The notes beneath the pieces were generated by a model. The model saw only the letters and a list, made by a program, of their open reading frames with translations, did not search any database and was not told the DNA's origin. DNA of 64,000 nucleotides, from assembly GCF_037081835.1 (NCBI RefSeq), contig NZ_CP146516.1, positions 1,573,501 through 1,637,500 on the forward strand, read 5' to 3'. Shown here one piece after another: positions 51,760 through 60,202 of the stretch (position 1 is its first letter; each line of letters opens with the position of its first letter). The DNA comes from Spirobacillus cienkowskii (GTDB taxonomy: Bacteria; Bdellovibrionota_B; Oligoflexia; Silvanigrellales; Silvanigrellaceae). The position numbers and the translations under genes are program-made.

Positions 51760-52843
51760 TTAGCCCACAAGAACATCATACAATGATGCAAGTTTATATT
51801 TTCTGGCTTTATTTGAGTCATCAACAATTTCTAAAAAACCACATTCAACCCATTTTTTACAAAGAGCCGCATTTGTTCGCGGCTGAAACCCAAATAAATT
51901 TCCTATTTGTTTAGAATTGATAACATTAAATTCTTTAACTTTTCGTTGCTTTGGATCCAATGCACGCAATAATTCAAAATGATCTTTTTCTCCTTTTTTA
52001 TGACTAACAGCCATTTGAGTAACAACCTTCTTAAAAGCAAAAGCCATGCCCTCAATAAAATATTCGATCCAATCTGTAATATCGCTTTCAGCTCTTCCAA
52101 AATAATAATTATGCGATGATCCAATGCTGATGGCTCTATAATAGCCAAGTAGATTTTTAGCGTAATATTCTTCAAGAGAATACAGCCCTTTTAAATCATA
52201 TCCGCCAAGATGGAGAATCAAGGTTGTCAGCAACCTGCTTGTTCGTCCATTGCCATCATAATAAGGATGGATTGTTGCAAATTGGTAATGAGCAATACCA
52301 GCAACAATGGGGCATGGTAGCTCTTCTTCATTTTTGTTGATCCACAATACCAAATTACGCATGAGTCCTGGTACATCTTTTGCTTCTGGAGGCATATAAA
52401 CAATTGTTCTTGTACCACTGTCCCTAATAACGTTCTGCCCATCACGATAGGGAGTTGGTTTAAGGCGGGCGCGGCCGTTACTCATCACAAGGGCATGTAA
52501 GGTTTGAATTATTTTTTCAGATATTGGATGATTTTGTGCTGCATATTGCTCAAGCTGAGCAATATGCAGCATAGTAGCCCTTAACTTCACGTTCATCGCG
52601 TTCTCTGCCAGGGAAATGCCCTTTAAGCTGAATAATCTCTTTAATTTCAAATGGTTTTAATAGATTGCCTTCTATCATTGTCGAGTAATGCGTGGTGTAC
52701 AGTTTTGCTGTTTCACGCAACGATGCCAGAACCGTATGATTAACAGGCAATAAAGCGACTTTTGTTTTGGCAGCCTCTATTTTCATAAGATGCTTGGCAA
52801 TACTTGGAGTTATTCTATAAACGGACTTAAAACTTATCGGCAT
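51760..52843 (-). pseudogene. Fic family protein with C-terminal winged helix, frameshifted
   Basis: Fic proteins transfer AMP or similar groups to target hydroxyls. The first frame (52843-52550) starts MPISFKSVYRITPSIAKHLMKIEAAK and has the autoinhibitory motif STMIEGN, then EVKGYYAA before it stops. The second frame (up to 52650) resumes with AQLEQYAAQNHPISEK and contains the catalytic HPYYDGNGRTSR, the TIVYMPPEAKDVPGLM flap and a C-terminal winged-helix part (NSKQIGNLFGFQPRTNAALCKKWVECGFLEI). One frameshift at about 52,555-52,570 separates them, exactly within a perfect 16-bp palindrome. The N terminus is preceded by repeated operator-like sites. Without the break it would be a normal protein of about 360 residues. 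Confidence 0.85.
52537..52571. repeat. perfect 16-bp inverted repeat at the fic frameshift
   Basis: TGCTGCATATTGCTCA at 52537-52552 is the exact reverse complement of 52556-52571, with an AGC loop. The two broken fic frames cross here. A palindrome perfected by strand switching during replication would produce just such a frameshift. Confidence 0.8.
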
Positions 52844-52908
52844 AATATGCGCCTCTTATCGGCATTAGTCACATTACTCATTATACGGATAAAATGCTGA
52901 TAAGTTTA
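52833..52908 (-). promoter_or_regulatory. fic promoter with three 11-bp operator-like repeats
   Basis: CTTATCGGCAT occurs at 52833-52843 and 52855-52865, and its inverted near-copy ATGCTGATAAG at 52894-52904. On the minus strand a perfect TATAAT lies at 52885-52880, with a weak -35 (TAAACT, 52908-52903) overlapped by the inverted copy. The copy at 52833-52843 covers the fic start codon. The layout suggests repression, perhaps by the winged-helix part of the Fic protein itself. Site positions are seen; autoregulation is inferred. Confidence 0.6.
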
Positions 52909-52956
52909 CTAGAAGGTGCTGGTGAGTTTGCTATTAACATTATAAATAACAATTTC

Positions 52957-53487
52957 CTAATATTCATATTTAAAATTAAATTCATTTGTTTTTAAGTTCA
53001 CTTCAATATTACATTCTTTCCAAACATCTCTTTTGCCATCCTTAAAAGATTTATAAACATCTAAAAGCAAAAAATGGATTTCAATATTTGAAGGAAATTT
53101 AAGCATAGAATTAATTTCTTTATTTTTTGTTTTATAGCTAAAATAATATTTCGATTTTTTTTCATTTATATCTATTATATATTTCATTTTTAAAATTACT
53201 GGTTTTCCTTCTAAAATACTCATTTCTGTCATTAAGTTAGCAACTCTTCTTAGCGTTTCAAATTCTTTATCAATTCTATTTTCAGCATCAATTGTACTTT
53301 TTGAATTAATTTCAAAATCTTTAAGATTAACTGTATATTCTACAGAACCCTGTGCGTTATCATCTTTTTTAAATTTTGAAATATTTTTACTAACTATTTT
53401 AGCGTTTGCGGATTCAATGGTTACATCCCCTATTCTAACAAAATTAATAATTAAAAATACTAAAAATATTAAACTAAATTTTTCCAC
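52957..53487 (-). CDS. exported hypothetical protein
   Basis: The 176-residue protein starts with a hydrophobic signal or anchor (MEKFSLIFLVFLIINFVRIG). It is lysine- and glutamate-rich with VEYTVNLKDFEINSKSTIDAENR and ends in WKECNIEVNLKTNEFNFKYEY. The same ending pattern (WKECN...KYEMNYKYE) is seen in the lipoprotein gene just upstream, so the two are distant paralogues. Both have one conserved Cys near the C terminus. I recognise no family. It follows the lipoprotein gene after 58 bases on the same strand and is probably co-transcribed. Confidence 0.6.
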   Translation of the reverse strand: MEKFSLIFLVFLIINFVRIGDVTIESANAKIVSKNISKFKKDDNAQGSVEYTVNLKDFEINSKSTIDAENRIDKEFETLRRVANLMTEMSILEGKPVILKMKYIIDINEKKSKYYFSYKTKNKEINSMLKFPSNIEIHFLLLDVYKSFKDGKRDVWKECNIEVNLKTNEFNFKYEY

Positions 53488-53545
53488 ACATTCTCCAATA
53501 AATAATAAAAAAAATATAAAATTTATTTAATTAGTAATAAATAAC

Positions 53546-53980
53546 CTATTCATATTTATAATTCATCTCATATTTCAGTGTTTCAACATCAAAAGCAACA
53601 TTGCACTCTTTCCATTGTTGTTGCTTTGTTTTTTTTAAATGTTCTTGTATTTGTTTAAAAGATATCGTCAAGTCTTCATCTGCTTTTTCACTTGGGTAAA
53701 AACTGTTAATATTACTTTTTTTATCTTGATAACTGTATTCATAATTAAACTTACTTTCGTCATCAATTTTTAAAGTTAAAAATACTTTACTTGATTCTTT
53801 TGGGGATGCAATATACAGTGTTGCTGCTATTTTATCATCAATTTCTGGATCATGAAAAAACGCAAGTTGCTCATCAACTTGCCGCATTGATCGTTCGTCA
53901 ATTTTTTCTGCTTTAAAAAAAGTCTGGCACGATGATACCAATATTGATTGCGCAAGAAGTAAATAACAAATTTTTTTCAT
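53546..53980 (-). CDS. lipoprotein, hypothetical
   Basis: Starting at the ATG at 53980 (two codons inside a longer frame) gives a 144-residue protein with a lipoprotein signal MKKICYLLLAQSILVSSC; the lipobox LVSSC precedes the lipidated cysteine. The mature part is charged and beta-rich and ends QQWKECNVAFDVETLKYEMNYKYE, similar to the end of the next gene. It should be matured by the LspA at 7.2 kb and sit in a membrane facing the periplasm. AGGAGT precedes it. Function unknown. Confidence 0.68.
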   Translation of the reverse strand: MKKICYLLLAQSILVSSCQTFFKAEKIDERSMRQVDEQLAFFHDPEIDDKIAATLYIASPKESSKVFLTLKIDDESKFNYEYSYQDKKSNINSFYPSEKADEDLTISFKQIQEHLKKTKQQQWKECNVAFDVETLKYEMNYKYE

Positions 53981-54089
53981 AAACACTCCTAAGATTTTAA
54001 CTTAAAAACAAATTATATGAAATTTTTTAATAATTTATTTTTAAGTTAAAATCAAACTATATTTTTTAATAATTATTTATTTTTTAAAC

Positions 54090-54118
54090 TTGACAAACGA
54101 GTTTAAAATTTTTATTAA
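54090..54118 (+). promoter_or_regulatory. sigma-70 promoter of the barrel gene at 54181
   Basis: TTGACA (54090-54095) and TATTAA (54113-54118) are 17 bases apart. The leader downstream (TATACAAAGTGTAAAAAATATCTG..., then AATAATAAGGG) closely matches that of the barrel gene at 33337 on the other strand. Confidence 0.65.
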
Positions 54119-54180
54119 TTTTTTTTATTTTTTATACAAAGTGTAAAAAATATCTGTTATAATAATAAGGGATTTTATAA

Positions 54181-54759
54181 ATGTCATTTGTTAAATTTGC
54201 TAGCATTCTAAGCATAACTACTTTTTCTACTGCTGCATTTGCGGAAGATCCCAAAACATCAAAATTTGATATTTTGGGAAGCTTAAATTATGGATCTAAT
54301 TCAGTTGGTGATGCAAAAGTAAGTACTTATGAGCTAAGTGGCTCTTTCTTATACTCATTAACCGATAATGAAAAAACCAACCCTTTATTAGGCGGAGGTT
54401 TGAGTTTTCTAGATCTATCAGTGAAGATGCCCTATGTTAAAGAGCTTTCTTTAATTACTTTATTATTTAATGGTTATATAGGCTTAAAATTTAAAACTTC
54501 AGAAAAATTTTCTATTTATACATTATTAAATATAGGCTATCCTATTTATATCCAAAATAATAATCAAAATTTTACCACTACTAAAAAAACTTTTTATCGT
54601 GGCAGTTTTGTTTGGACATACCATGTGTCACAAGAGTTTAGTTTAGGCTTAGGTGCTTTATTAAGTTACAATAACTTTTCTTACCAAAGCTCAAATTCCT
54701 CTGCATCGCAGTCAGTTATTCAAATTTCTCCGACACTTAATGTTGGCTATCATTTTTAA
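54181..54759 (+). CDS. small outer-membrane beta-barrel protein, fourth family member
   Basis: The 192-residue protein has the signal peptide MSFVKFASILSITTFSTAAFA, closely matching MSLVKYAGFLSAITFSTAAFA of the cassette barrels, then KFDILGSLNYGSN, TNPLLGGGLSFLDL, GLKFKTSEKFSIYTLLNIGY and a final strand SPTLNVGYHF ending in Phe as outer-membrane barrels do. Apart from the signal and leader it has diverged strongly from its relatives 20 kb away. It is not accompanied by the A and B membrane proteins. AAGGG lies 9 bases before the ATG. Confidence 0.7.
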   Translation: MSFVKFASILSITTFSTAAFAEDPKTSKFDILGSLNYGSNSVGDAKVSTYELSGSFLYSLTDNEKTNPLLGGGLSFLDLSVKMPYVKELSLITLLFNGYIGLKFKTSEKFSIYTLLNIGYPIYIQNNNQNFTTTKKTFYRGSFVWTYHVSQEFSLGLGALLSYNNFSYQSSNSSASQSVIQISPTLNVGYHF

Positions 54760-54974
54760 TTTTTAAGAAAAAAGAAAGTTAAAAAATCCATACTATTAAA
54801 ATTTAATGGATAATTACTTTATTTAAAGATACAAAATAAAAAACATACCATTTTTAAAACTTGATTTTAACATTCAATTAACATATAAAATTTTCGTGTT
54901 TAAGTAAAAATGCACTATAATAATATTATGAAAATTTTTTTTGCAATAAATATTATTAATAATGGAAATAAAAA

Positions 54975-55730
54975 ATGAAATTAAACTTTGTTCTCAAAAC
55001 ATTCTTAATAATTTTATTAACAATCTCAAGTAAACAGTCTTATTCAAATAACACTAAATTTAAACACAATGATTATTTATATAATTCAATAACTTTAGCC
55101 TTTAAAAGTGATTTATATAATAGAAAATTTTACTTAAATGAATTAATAAAAAATTACAATTTCGCAAAAAAAAATTTAATTAACGACTTTAATGATATAG
55201 ATAAACTGTATCAACTAGCAAATAGTAGAAATACCAAAAATCTTTCAAATTCCAATTTATTAAGCAGATACAATAAAAGAATTTTGCTATCTTTCATTAA
55301 ATTCCGACAGGCTGAATACGATTTTAGAAAAATTGAAAACTCTATGGATAATTATTGTATTAAAAAGAAGGAAAATTTATCCTCCATAAGACTTAAATAT
55401 GCTGACATAATTAGCGAAGAATCTATGCTAAATTTAATATATATGGAAGAAATTTTATTAAAATTATGCAACAAAGAATTTAACTATACAAATAATAATA
55501 TACCTAAACTGATTGAAGAAATAGATAACAGAATAAAAATAGGGATAAAACAGATTAACTCACATTATAATAATAAAATTTACACACTAAAACAATTAAA
55601 TAATATCATTCAAGAAATAAATTCCATTAAAAAAAGCGGAAAACCAATGCTGATTAACAAATATGAAGATAAATTCACCAAATATTATATAGATTCAATT
55701 AACAAAATTAATAAAAAATCAAACAGTTAA
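54975..55730 (+). CDS. exported hypothetical protein, helical
   Basis: The 251-residue protein has a signal peptide (MKLNFVLKTFLIILLTISSKQSYS). The mature part is lysine/asparagine-rich and predicted helical, with two cysteines (NYCIKKKE, LKLCNKEF) that could form a disulfide. The pattern suggests a periplasmic helical-bundle protein. No family is recognised. GGAAAT precedes the start. A second exported protein follows 22 bases later, so they form a two-gene unit, with a terminator at 56339-56364. Confidence 0.58.
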   Translation: MKLNFVLKTFLIILLTISSKQSYSNNTKFKHNDYLYNSITLAFKSDLYNRKFYLNELIKNYNFAKKNLINDFNDIDKLYQLANSRNTKNLSNSNLLSRYNKRILLSFIKFRQAEYDFRKIENSMDNYCIKKKENLSSIRLKYADIISEESMLNLIYMEEILLKLCNKEFNYTNNNIPKLIEEIDNRIKIGIKQINSHYNNKIYTLKQLNNIIQEINSIKKSGKPMLINKYEDKFTKYYIDSINKINKKSNS

Positions 55731-55752
55731 TTATATTATAAAAAGGAATTTT

Positions 55753-56178
55753 ATGAAATTTATTAATTTAATTTTAAAGGTAATAATAATAACATTAGTT
55801 TTTAACCAATATGTCAAAGGTAATGAAAATTCTGAAGATAATCAATTAAATTATGATTTTTCAAAACTAAGCAATACTCAATATTTATACAAAAAAAATA
55901 AAAATCATTCTAACCAGCAAAAAAATTATATAGTAAATCATCATTATAAATATGATGATATAGAATTTAACACCAACATAATAATTGATAGCCTCGATAA
56001 ATTAGAAAAAGTTAGCACTTCTACTTTTTCGAGAGGAATAGTAGGTGTCTTCTCAAATAACAATAACTCACATGCTTCTTATAACTATAGTAAAATTAGC
56101 GATTTATTTTTTAATCTTTCAGAATATCTTAACACAAAAATAGAAGACTTAGAGTTAGAAGAAGTTGATATTGATTAA
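55753..56178 (+). CDS. exported hypothetical protein
   Basis: The 141-residue protein has an N-terminal hydrophobic segment MKFINLILKVIIITLVFNQYVKG, likely a signal peptide. The rest is asparagine-rich and acidic toward the end (KIEDLELEEVDID). A serine-rich stretch STSTFSRGIVGVFSNNNNSHAS interrupts it. No family is recognised. AAGGAATTTT is its ribosome-binding site. It is the second gene of a two-gene unit and may form a complex with the upstream helical protein. Confidence 0.52.
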   Translation: MKFINLILKVIIITLVFNQYVKGNENSEDNQLNYDFSKLSNTQYLYKKNKNHSNQQKNYIVNHHYKYDDIEFNTNIIIDSLDKLEKVSTSTFSRGIVGVFSNNNNSHASYNYSKISDLFFNLSEYLNTKIEDLELEEVDID

Positions 56179-56338
56179 AAAATTAAAACATTTAAATTTT
56201 AAAAACATTACTAAATTGATTAAGAATGAAGCTAAACTCGCACACTCTATTTTTGAATACAATACACTTCAATATAAAAATCAAGTTTAATTAATCTTTT
56301 ATTCAAATATATTGAACAGATTTTAACCAAAGCAATAA

Positions 56339-56364
56339 TGGTGACAGTGTCACCACTTTTTTTT
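56339..56364 (+). terminator. intrinsic terminator
   Basis: GGTGAC/GTCACC with an AGT loop (56339-56353) is followed by ACTTTTTTTT. It can end the two-gene unit that stops at 56178. The sequence between looks like decayed coding DNA without a recognisable family. Confidence 0.75.
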
Positions 56365-56685
56365 AAGAAATTATTGGAAGGAAATATTCTAAAAACTGAA
56401 TCAGCTATAAGAAGTTGAAATACACTCCTTAAAAAACCAAACAAAGAATAAAACTTGTTTAAATTGCTTAACTTATCAAAAAAACCTTGATCTACTTAGT
56501 AAATCCCTTAAAATGAAATTTTTACAGCACTTTTATGCAACATCAAAATTTTAATAAGGATCTAAAAATACTGACATAAGTGAGTCACGACCCTGAATCT
56601 AGAACTGTTTAATAAGCTAGATTAAAATAGCAACTGAGTTCGACAGAACTACAACAATTCTTAGCATAAAATGAAGAGGTAATTT
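56365..56685. promoter_or_regulatory. intergenic region upstream of HTH gene
   Basis: About 320 bases without a gene. An inverted repeat AATCTAG/CTAGATT (56596-56602 and 56617-56623) lies 63 bases before the HTH gene and could be its operator. Nothing else stands out. Confidence 0.3.
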
Positions 56686-57000
56686 ATGGAAAATTTTGCT
56701 AAAAAAATGACCTACACAGGAAAATTTGTTCAAGGAGAAATTGACAAAGATGCATTGAAATATTGGGAAGATATTGGAAGCAACTTTACTGAAATTAAAA
56801 TAAAATTAATTGAGTTAATTGAAAGTTGGCGAAACGAAAATTCTATTAGCATTAATGAATTTTGTAAAAGAATAGACATCACTCCAAGACAATACTATAG
56901 AATTATAAATAAAGAAACTAACATTACAATTTTAAGTCTTGTTGAAATTACAAAATTCTTAGGTTACAAACTTGAAATTAATTTTAAAAAACTAGAATAA
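56686..57000 (+). CDS. helix-turn-helix regulator, XRE/antitoxin-like
   Basis: The 104-residue protein has a Cro/C1-type helix-turn-helix in its C-terminal half: SISINEFCKRIDITPRQYYRIINKETNITILSLVEITKFLG. The N-terminal half (KMTYTGKFVQGEIDKDALKYWEDIGSNFTEIKIKLIELIESWRN) is typical of small chromosomal regulators or antitoxins. GAGGTAATTT precedes the ATG. No toxin partner follows; the next 190 bases are non-coding and then the first direct repeat begins. Its target is probably its own promoter. Confidence 0.7.
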   Translation: MENFAKKMTYTGKFVQGEIDKDALKYWEDIGSNFTEIKIKLIELIESWRNENSISINEFCKRIDITPRQYYRIINKETNITILSLVEITKFLGYKLEINFKKLE

Positions 57001-57189
57001 ATACAAAAAGGGTATTGTGGATGGCTGACACAGTTTTTAGAATACAATCATTAAGCTTACAAAAATCAATTCAACAATTTCATAAATTTTTATTTTATGC
57101 TCTGAATCAAACAATTATTTTGGCTTGCGGCCTGAAGGCGCAAGGGCTCAATTAAATACGATTTTTATAAAATCATCGGGAGATGTGTT
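57001..57189. other. non-coding stretch with an isolated element-end motif
   Basis: No gene is visible. At 57029-57044 the motif TGACACAGTTTTTAGA appears, which recurs inside both 230-bp repeats (near 57231 and 61421) and, inverted and diverged, near 63525-63535. It may be an insertion-sequence end. Confidence 0.35.
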
Positions 57190-57419
57190 GTATTTTTTCC
57201 TGGAAGATTAAAACTTACTTAATTTCAACTTGACACAGTTTTTAGAACTCTAACAATATTTTTGGATAACCCTGAACTTGGATAATGTTTTAATATCCTC
57301 TGAGTCTCTTCTAGGGAGGAATGGGTGAATTATGCTCTTTTTTAATTATTACGTAAAGAAGTCCTAATTTAATAATAATTCAGGGTTGTGAAATTATTAC
57401 TAAGTAATTATTATACTAA
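57190..57419. repeat. 230-bp direct repeat, left copy
   Basis: This stretch is almost identical to 61378-61590 joined to 62788-62806 (the right copy is split by an IS630-type element). It contains CTTGACACAGTTTTTAGAAC, a CTCTGAGTCTCTTCT block and AATAATTCAGGG. It has no open frame. The uninterrupted left copy shows the original target site TACTAAGTAA of the insertion. Confidence 0.85.
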
Positions 57420-57598
57420 TAATCATTTGTTTTTCTACAAATTTTTCCATAAAGCTTCCTTCATGTGGCTTTATCTATTCGGTATAATAGTGAAGTTATT
57501 AAGGTAGCAAGGGATTTTATTTCAAGTGCCATAATACCTTAAGAAATGAAGTATTTCTTCCTATTGATTTTTTTTAGTTCGCCGAGTATATTAGCTAT

Positions 57599-57656
57599 GC
57601 GACTAGAGATGTTCGCTCCATTTGGCGAGCCCTTCTCTGTCACGGAGACTAGTCGC
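57599..57656. other. structured, less AT-rich element downstream of DUF3800 gene
   Basis: GCGACTAG (57599-57606) pairs with CTAGTCGC (57649-57656), with an inner TCGC...GGCGA hairpin. It lies just after the minus-strand DUF3800 gene and may be a terminator or a small structured RNA. It is not a tRNA: no anticodon or T-arm pattern fits. Confidence 0.35.
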
Positions 57657-57663
57657 TCCTTTC

Positions 57664-58383
57664 TTAAGGCCACCTTTGTATTTTAAAGTCCGTTCCAAGC
57701 TTAATTTTTTCCCAATTTTCATACACTTGAGTTTCATGCCATTTAAAAGTGCTTGGATTTATGCCGTTATTTTCAAAACGGCCGGCCATATAGACAAGGA
57801 TATCCGTTATTTGCAAAAATCTACTGTGATGGGAATGAGAGAAATAAACCGTGTCTTTCAGCCTTCCAAGGGCACGCCCGTGGTACATTGGGGTCTTTCC
57901 TATGTGTTTAAACTGTGAAAAATCAAGGATGGATTTGCTAATTTCATCACCTTCGTAATCCCCAAACACGACCCCAATGTCATTAACATTCTCTAAAAAG
58001 TCACAAAAGCGTTCCAATACAAGAGTAAGCCCTAGGTTATATTCTGGTTGTGGATATTTATATTTTTTTCTATGTGCTTCAATATCGATGCGTACCATTC
58101 TTATAGGTATTTTATTATCGATTACAAACGTTGTGATGTCGTTAAATAATCTCACACGTTCTTCAAGCTTTCTCGTTTTAAAATTATCTTTCCCTTGGAA
58201 AATACTAATACCGTGTAGTTCAGTATCTTTTGTAAGAATATTAGTACTGAAATAATTAAATTGAATTTGCATAATTGTTGATTCAAGATCTGTTAGTTTA
58301 TCATCTTTCAAAAGAATTCCTCCGATATAAAAAAAGGGGTTTTCCTTTGAATATTTATTTTCATCAAAATAAATTAAATACAT
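57664..58383 (-). CDS. DUF3800 domain protein
   Basis: The 239-residue protein fits the DUF3800 family: it opens MYLIYFDEN with the conserved Asp-Glu, has ELHGISIFQGKDN, GVVFGDYEGDE and a late LQITDILVYMAGRFENN. This family is thought to adopt a ribonuclease H-like fold and is common on plasmids, prophages and defence-linked islands; a catalytic role is assumed but not shown. It lies 32 bases after the ParB-like gene on the same strand, so both are probably one unit. A structured element lies at its 3' end. No frameshift or truncation is seen. Confidence 0.78.
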   Translation of the reverse strand: MYLIYFDENKYSKENPFFYIGGILLKDDKLTDLESTIMQIQFNYFSTNILTKDTELHGISIFQGKDNFKTRKLEERVRLFNDITTFVIDNKIPIRMVRIDIEAHRKKYKYPQPEYNLGLTLVLERFCDFLENVNDIGVVFGDYEGDEISKSILDFSQFKHIGKTPMYHGRALGRLKDTVYFSHSHHSRFLQITDILVYMAGRFENNGINPSTFKWHETQVYENWEKIKLGTDFKIQRWP

Positions 58384-58415
58384 CCTGTAATATTTCCTTT
58401 CAAGTTTCCTATACT

Positions 58416-59009
58416 TTACAACATTTTTTTTAATAAATAATCCAAGTCTTTTTCGTTTTTAAAATTAATCCTGATTTCACCTAATTCTCTTGATTTAGAG
58501 TATTGTACGATGACATGGAATCCGCACGCTTCTTTAAATTGTTTTTGGTAATAAAGAAGTTCTTCAAAATCTAATTTCAGATCTTCTTTTGTTTTCTTTT
58601 CTATAGCTCTTTCTTTATTAATTTTTTTTAAATTTTCTTTTCGGATTCTTTGTGATAAAAGGGAACCGCCAGCACGAGATTTTGGGTAATTTACTGCTTT
58701 TCTTGGTTTGTGCTTTGCACCTTTATCAATGAGTTTTTTTATTTCTGCATATAAATATTCAAATTCATTTTTTGAATAATACTTTTGCCGTGAAGCAAAT
58801 ATACTAAATAGAATTCGTGGCGTAAAAATGTCGGGATGAAGTAAACACAAATCAACGAGTTCTTTTGGCCATGTGCAAAGCCAAAGATGTTTATTGAGGT
58901 AGTACTTGTCCATGCCAATCTCTTTAACTAAAAAAGCTTTAGATTTGCCATTTGAGAGTTGCTCATGCAAATATTTTGCTATGTTAAAAGGTGATTTTGG
59001 GTTGTCCAT
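58416..59009 (-). CDS. ParB-like helix-turn-helix protein
   Basis: The 197-residue protein resembles the central and C-terminal parts of ParB/KorB partition proteins: SPFNIAKYLHEQLSNGKSKAFLVKEIGMDKYYLNKHLWLCTWPKELVDLCLLHP is the HTH region, and CGFHVIVQYSKSRELGEIRINFKNEKDLDYLLKKML looks like the ParB dimerisation end. The N-terminal CTPase/nuclease-like domain of full ParB is missing. Such short ParB-like proteins occur on plasmids. No parA is nearby. Together with the flanking direct repeats it suggests a plasmid-derived segment. Confidence 0.6.
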   Translation of the reverse strand: MDNPKSPFNIAKYLHEQLSNGKSKAFLVKEIGMDKYYLNKHLWLCTWPKELVDLCLLHPDIFTPRILFSIFASRQKYYSKNEFEYLYAEIKKLIDKGAKHKPRKAVNYPKSRAGGSLLSQRIRKENLKKINKERAIEKKTKEDLKLDFEELLYYQKQFKEACGFHVIVQYSKSRELGEIRINFKNEKDLDYLLKKML

Positions 59010-59317
59010 TCCCTCTCCTTTTTAAAAATCATTAGGAGCGTAACAAAGACCATCATTTTTCGCAACCTGTTGTGGTTATGAATCTTAAACTATCTAAAAA
59101 TCTTTATATTACAATTTTATTTTAAATTTTAAAAAAATGAAATAAAAGATTCCTATGATTTTTCATTAAAATTTCATTTTAATGTTTAGATGTATAAGAG
59201 GAGGCAATTACGTTACCCAGTTATTAAAAAATTTTAACTTCACTTTTAAATTTAAAAATTAAAAAAAAGTGCATTTATTTTTAAACACACTCTTTTTTTT
59301 ATTTTGAAAATTAATTA
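59010..59317. other. AT-rich intergenic region
   Basis: About 308 bases without a gene between the ParB-like gene and the IS5-type element. It probably holds the promoter of the ParB-like gene. No iterons or clear origin repeats were found. Confidence 0.35.
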
Positions 59318-60165
59318 GGGAGTGTACTCAAATTTTTCCCCAAATGAGTGAACTTCCAATATAAATGAAAGAAGCATAGTTATTTTTACTTTTATCATAA
59401 CGGGTAGCAATGCTTCTAAATTGTTTTAATCGAGCAAATAAATTTTCTATCAAATGCCTGATTTTATATAAATACTTATCAAAACCAGTATTTGCCTTAT
59501 CAAGGGCGTTTCTCCTTTTAGGAATAACTGCCTGAATTTTTTTATTAGCTAAATTAGCTCTAATTTTTTGATCACCATATCCACGATCTGCAATTAAACT
59601 TTCTGCATCACTTATTTCAATAAGTTGATTTGCAATTTTACTATCGTGAACTTGCCCTTCGCTTATAATAAAATCTATTGGATTCCCATGTGAATCTGAA
59701 AGCATATGTATTTTACTTGAATTGCCACAAACTGAGCGACCAATACATTCCCGTTTTTTACATTTTGAATTCACTGAATATTGATGCGCCTTAACGATTG
59801 TTGAATCAATAAAGTTCCATTCATTATCTAATTCACCGCGAATTTTTAAAAATAATTTTTGCCAGATTCCTAATTTTGACCATCGATTAAATTTATTAAA
59901 TACAGTTGAATAGGAACCAAATTCTGTTGGAAGATCTCTCCATGGCGCTCCTGTTCGTAATTTCCAAAAAACAGCTTCCATAAAAATCCTAATTCTATTT
60001 GAAAAATGAATCTTAAATTCTTTAAGCAATGGTGCTAGCCTTGACCATAATTGATCTGTTATCATCAACCTCAACATGTTTCCCTCTTTTGTTAGACTTG
60101 GTAATCCAACCCTTGGGGGAAACATGCCAAAATTCAAGTATTCTTCGTTATTTGAGTACACTCCC
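59318..60165 (-). mobile_element. IS5-family insertion sequence (IS427 group-like)
   Basis: Terminal repeats GGGAGTGTACTCAAAT are at 59318-59333 and inverted at 60150-60165. TA is found directly outside both ends, as expected for target duplication in this group. The element is 848 bp and has one intact transposase gene. Confidence 0.9.
59328..60077 (-). CDS. IS5-family transposase
   Basis: The 249-residue transposase starts MLRLMITDQLWSRLAPLL; an ATG at 60161 would extend into the element end. It has the DUF4096-like N-terminal block (EAVFWKLRTGAPWRDLPTEFGSYSTVFNKFNRW), the first Asp in NEWNFIDSTIVKAHQ, the second in SLIADRGYGDQ and the Glu in RHLIENLFARLKQFR. Many IS427-group members need a frameshift between two frames, but this one is in a single frame. 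It may be active. AGAGGGAAACATG offers a ribosome-binding site. Confidence 0.9.
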   Translation of the reverse strand: MLRLMITDQLWSRLAPLLKEFKIHFSNRIRIFMEAVFWKLRTGAPWRDLPTEFGSYSTVFNKFNRWSKLGIWQKLFLKIRGELDNEWNFIDSTIVKAHQYSVNSKCKKRECIGRSVCGNSSKIHMLSDSHGNPIDFIISEGQVHDSKIANQLIEISDAESLIADRGYGDQKIRANLANKKIQAVIPKRRNALDKANTGFDKYLYKIRHLIENLFARLKQFRSIATRYDKSKNNYASFIYIGSSLIWGKI

Positions 60166-60202
60166 TAAAATAATAAATAAATAATCGTGTATAAATAAAA
60201 TT

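Noticed and set aside
56247-56444. 65-codon minus-strand frame
   Set aside because: It overlaps a plus-strand intrinsic terminator and has no family resemblance or start signal.
57599-57656. Possible tRNA-like fold
   Set aside because: The closing stem is 8 bp and no anticodon loop, D-arm or T-arm pattern fits.
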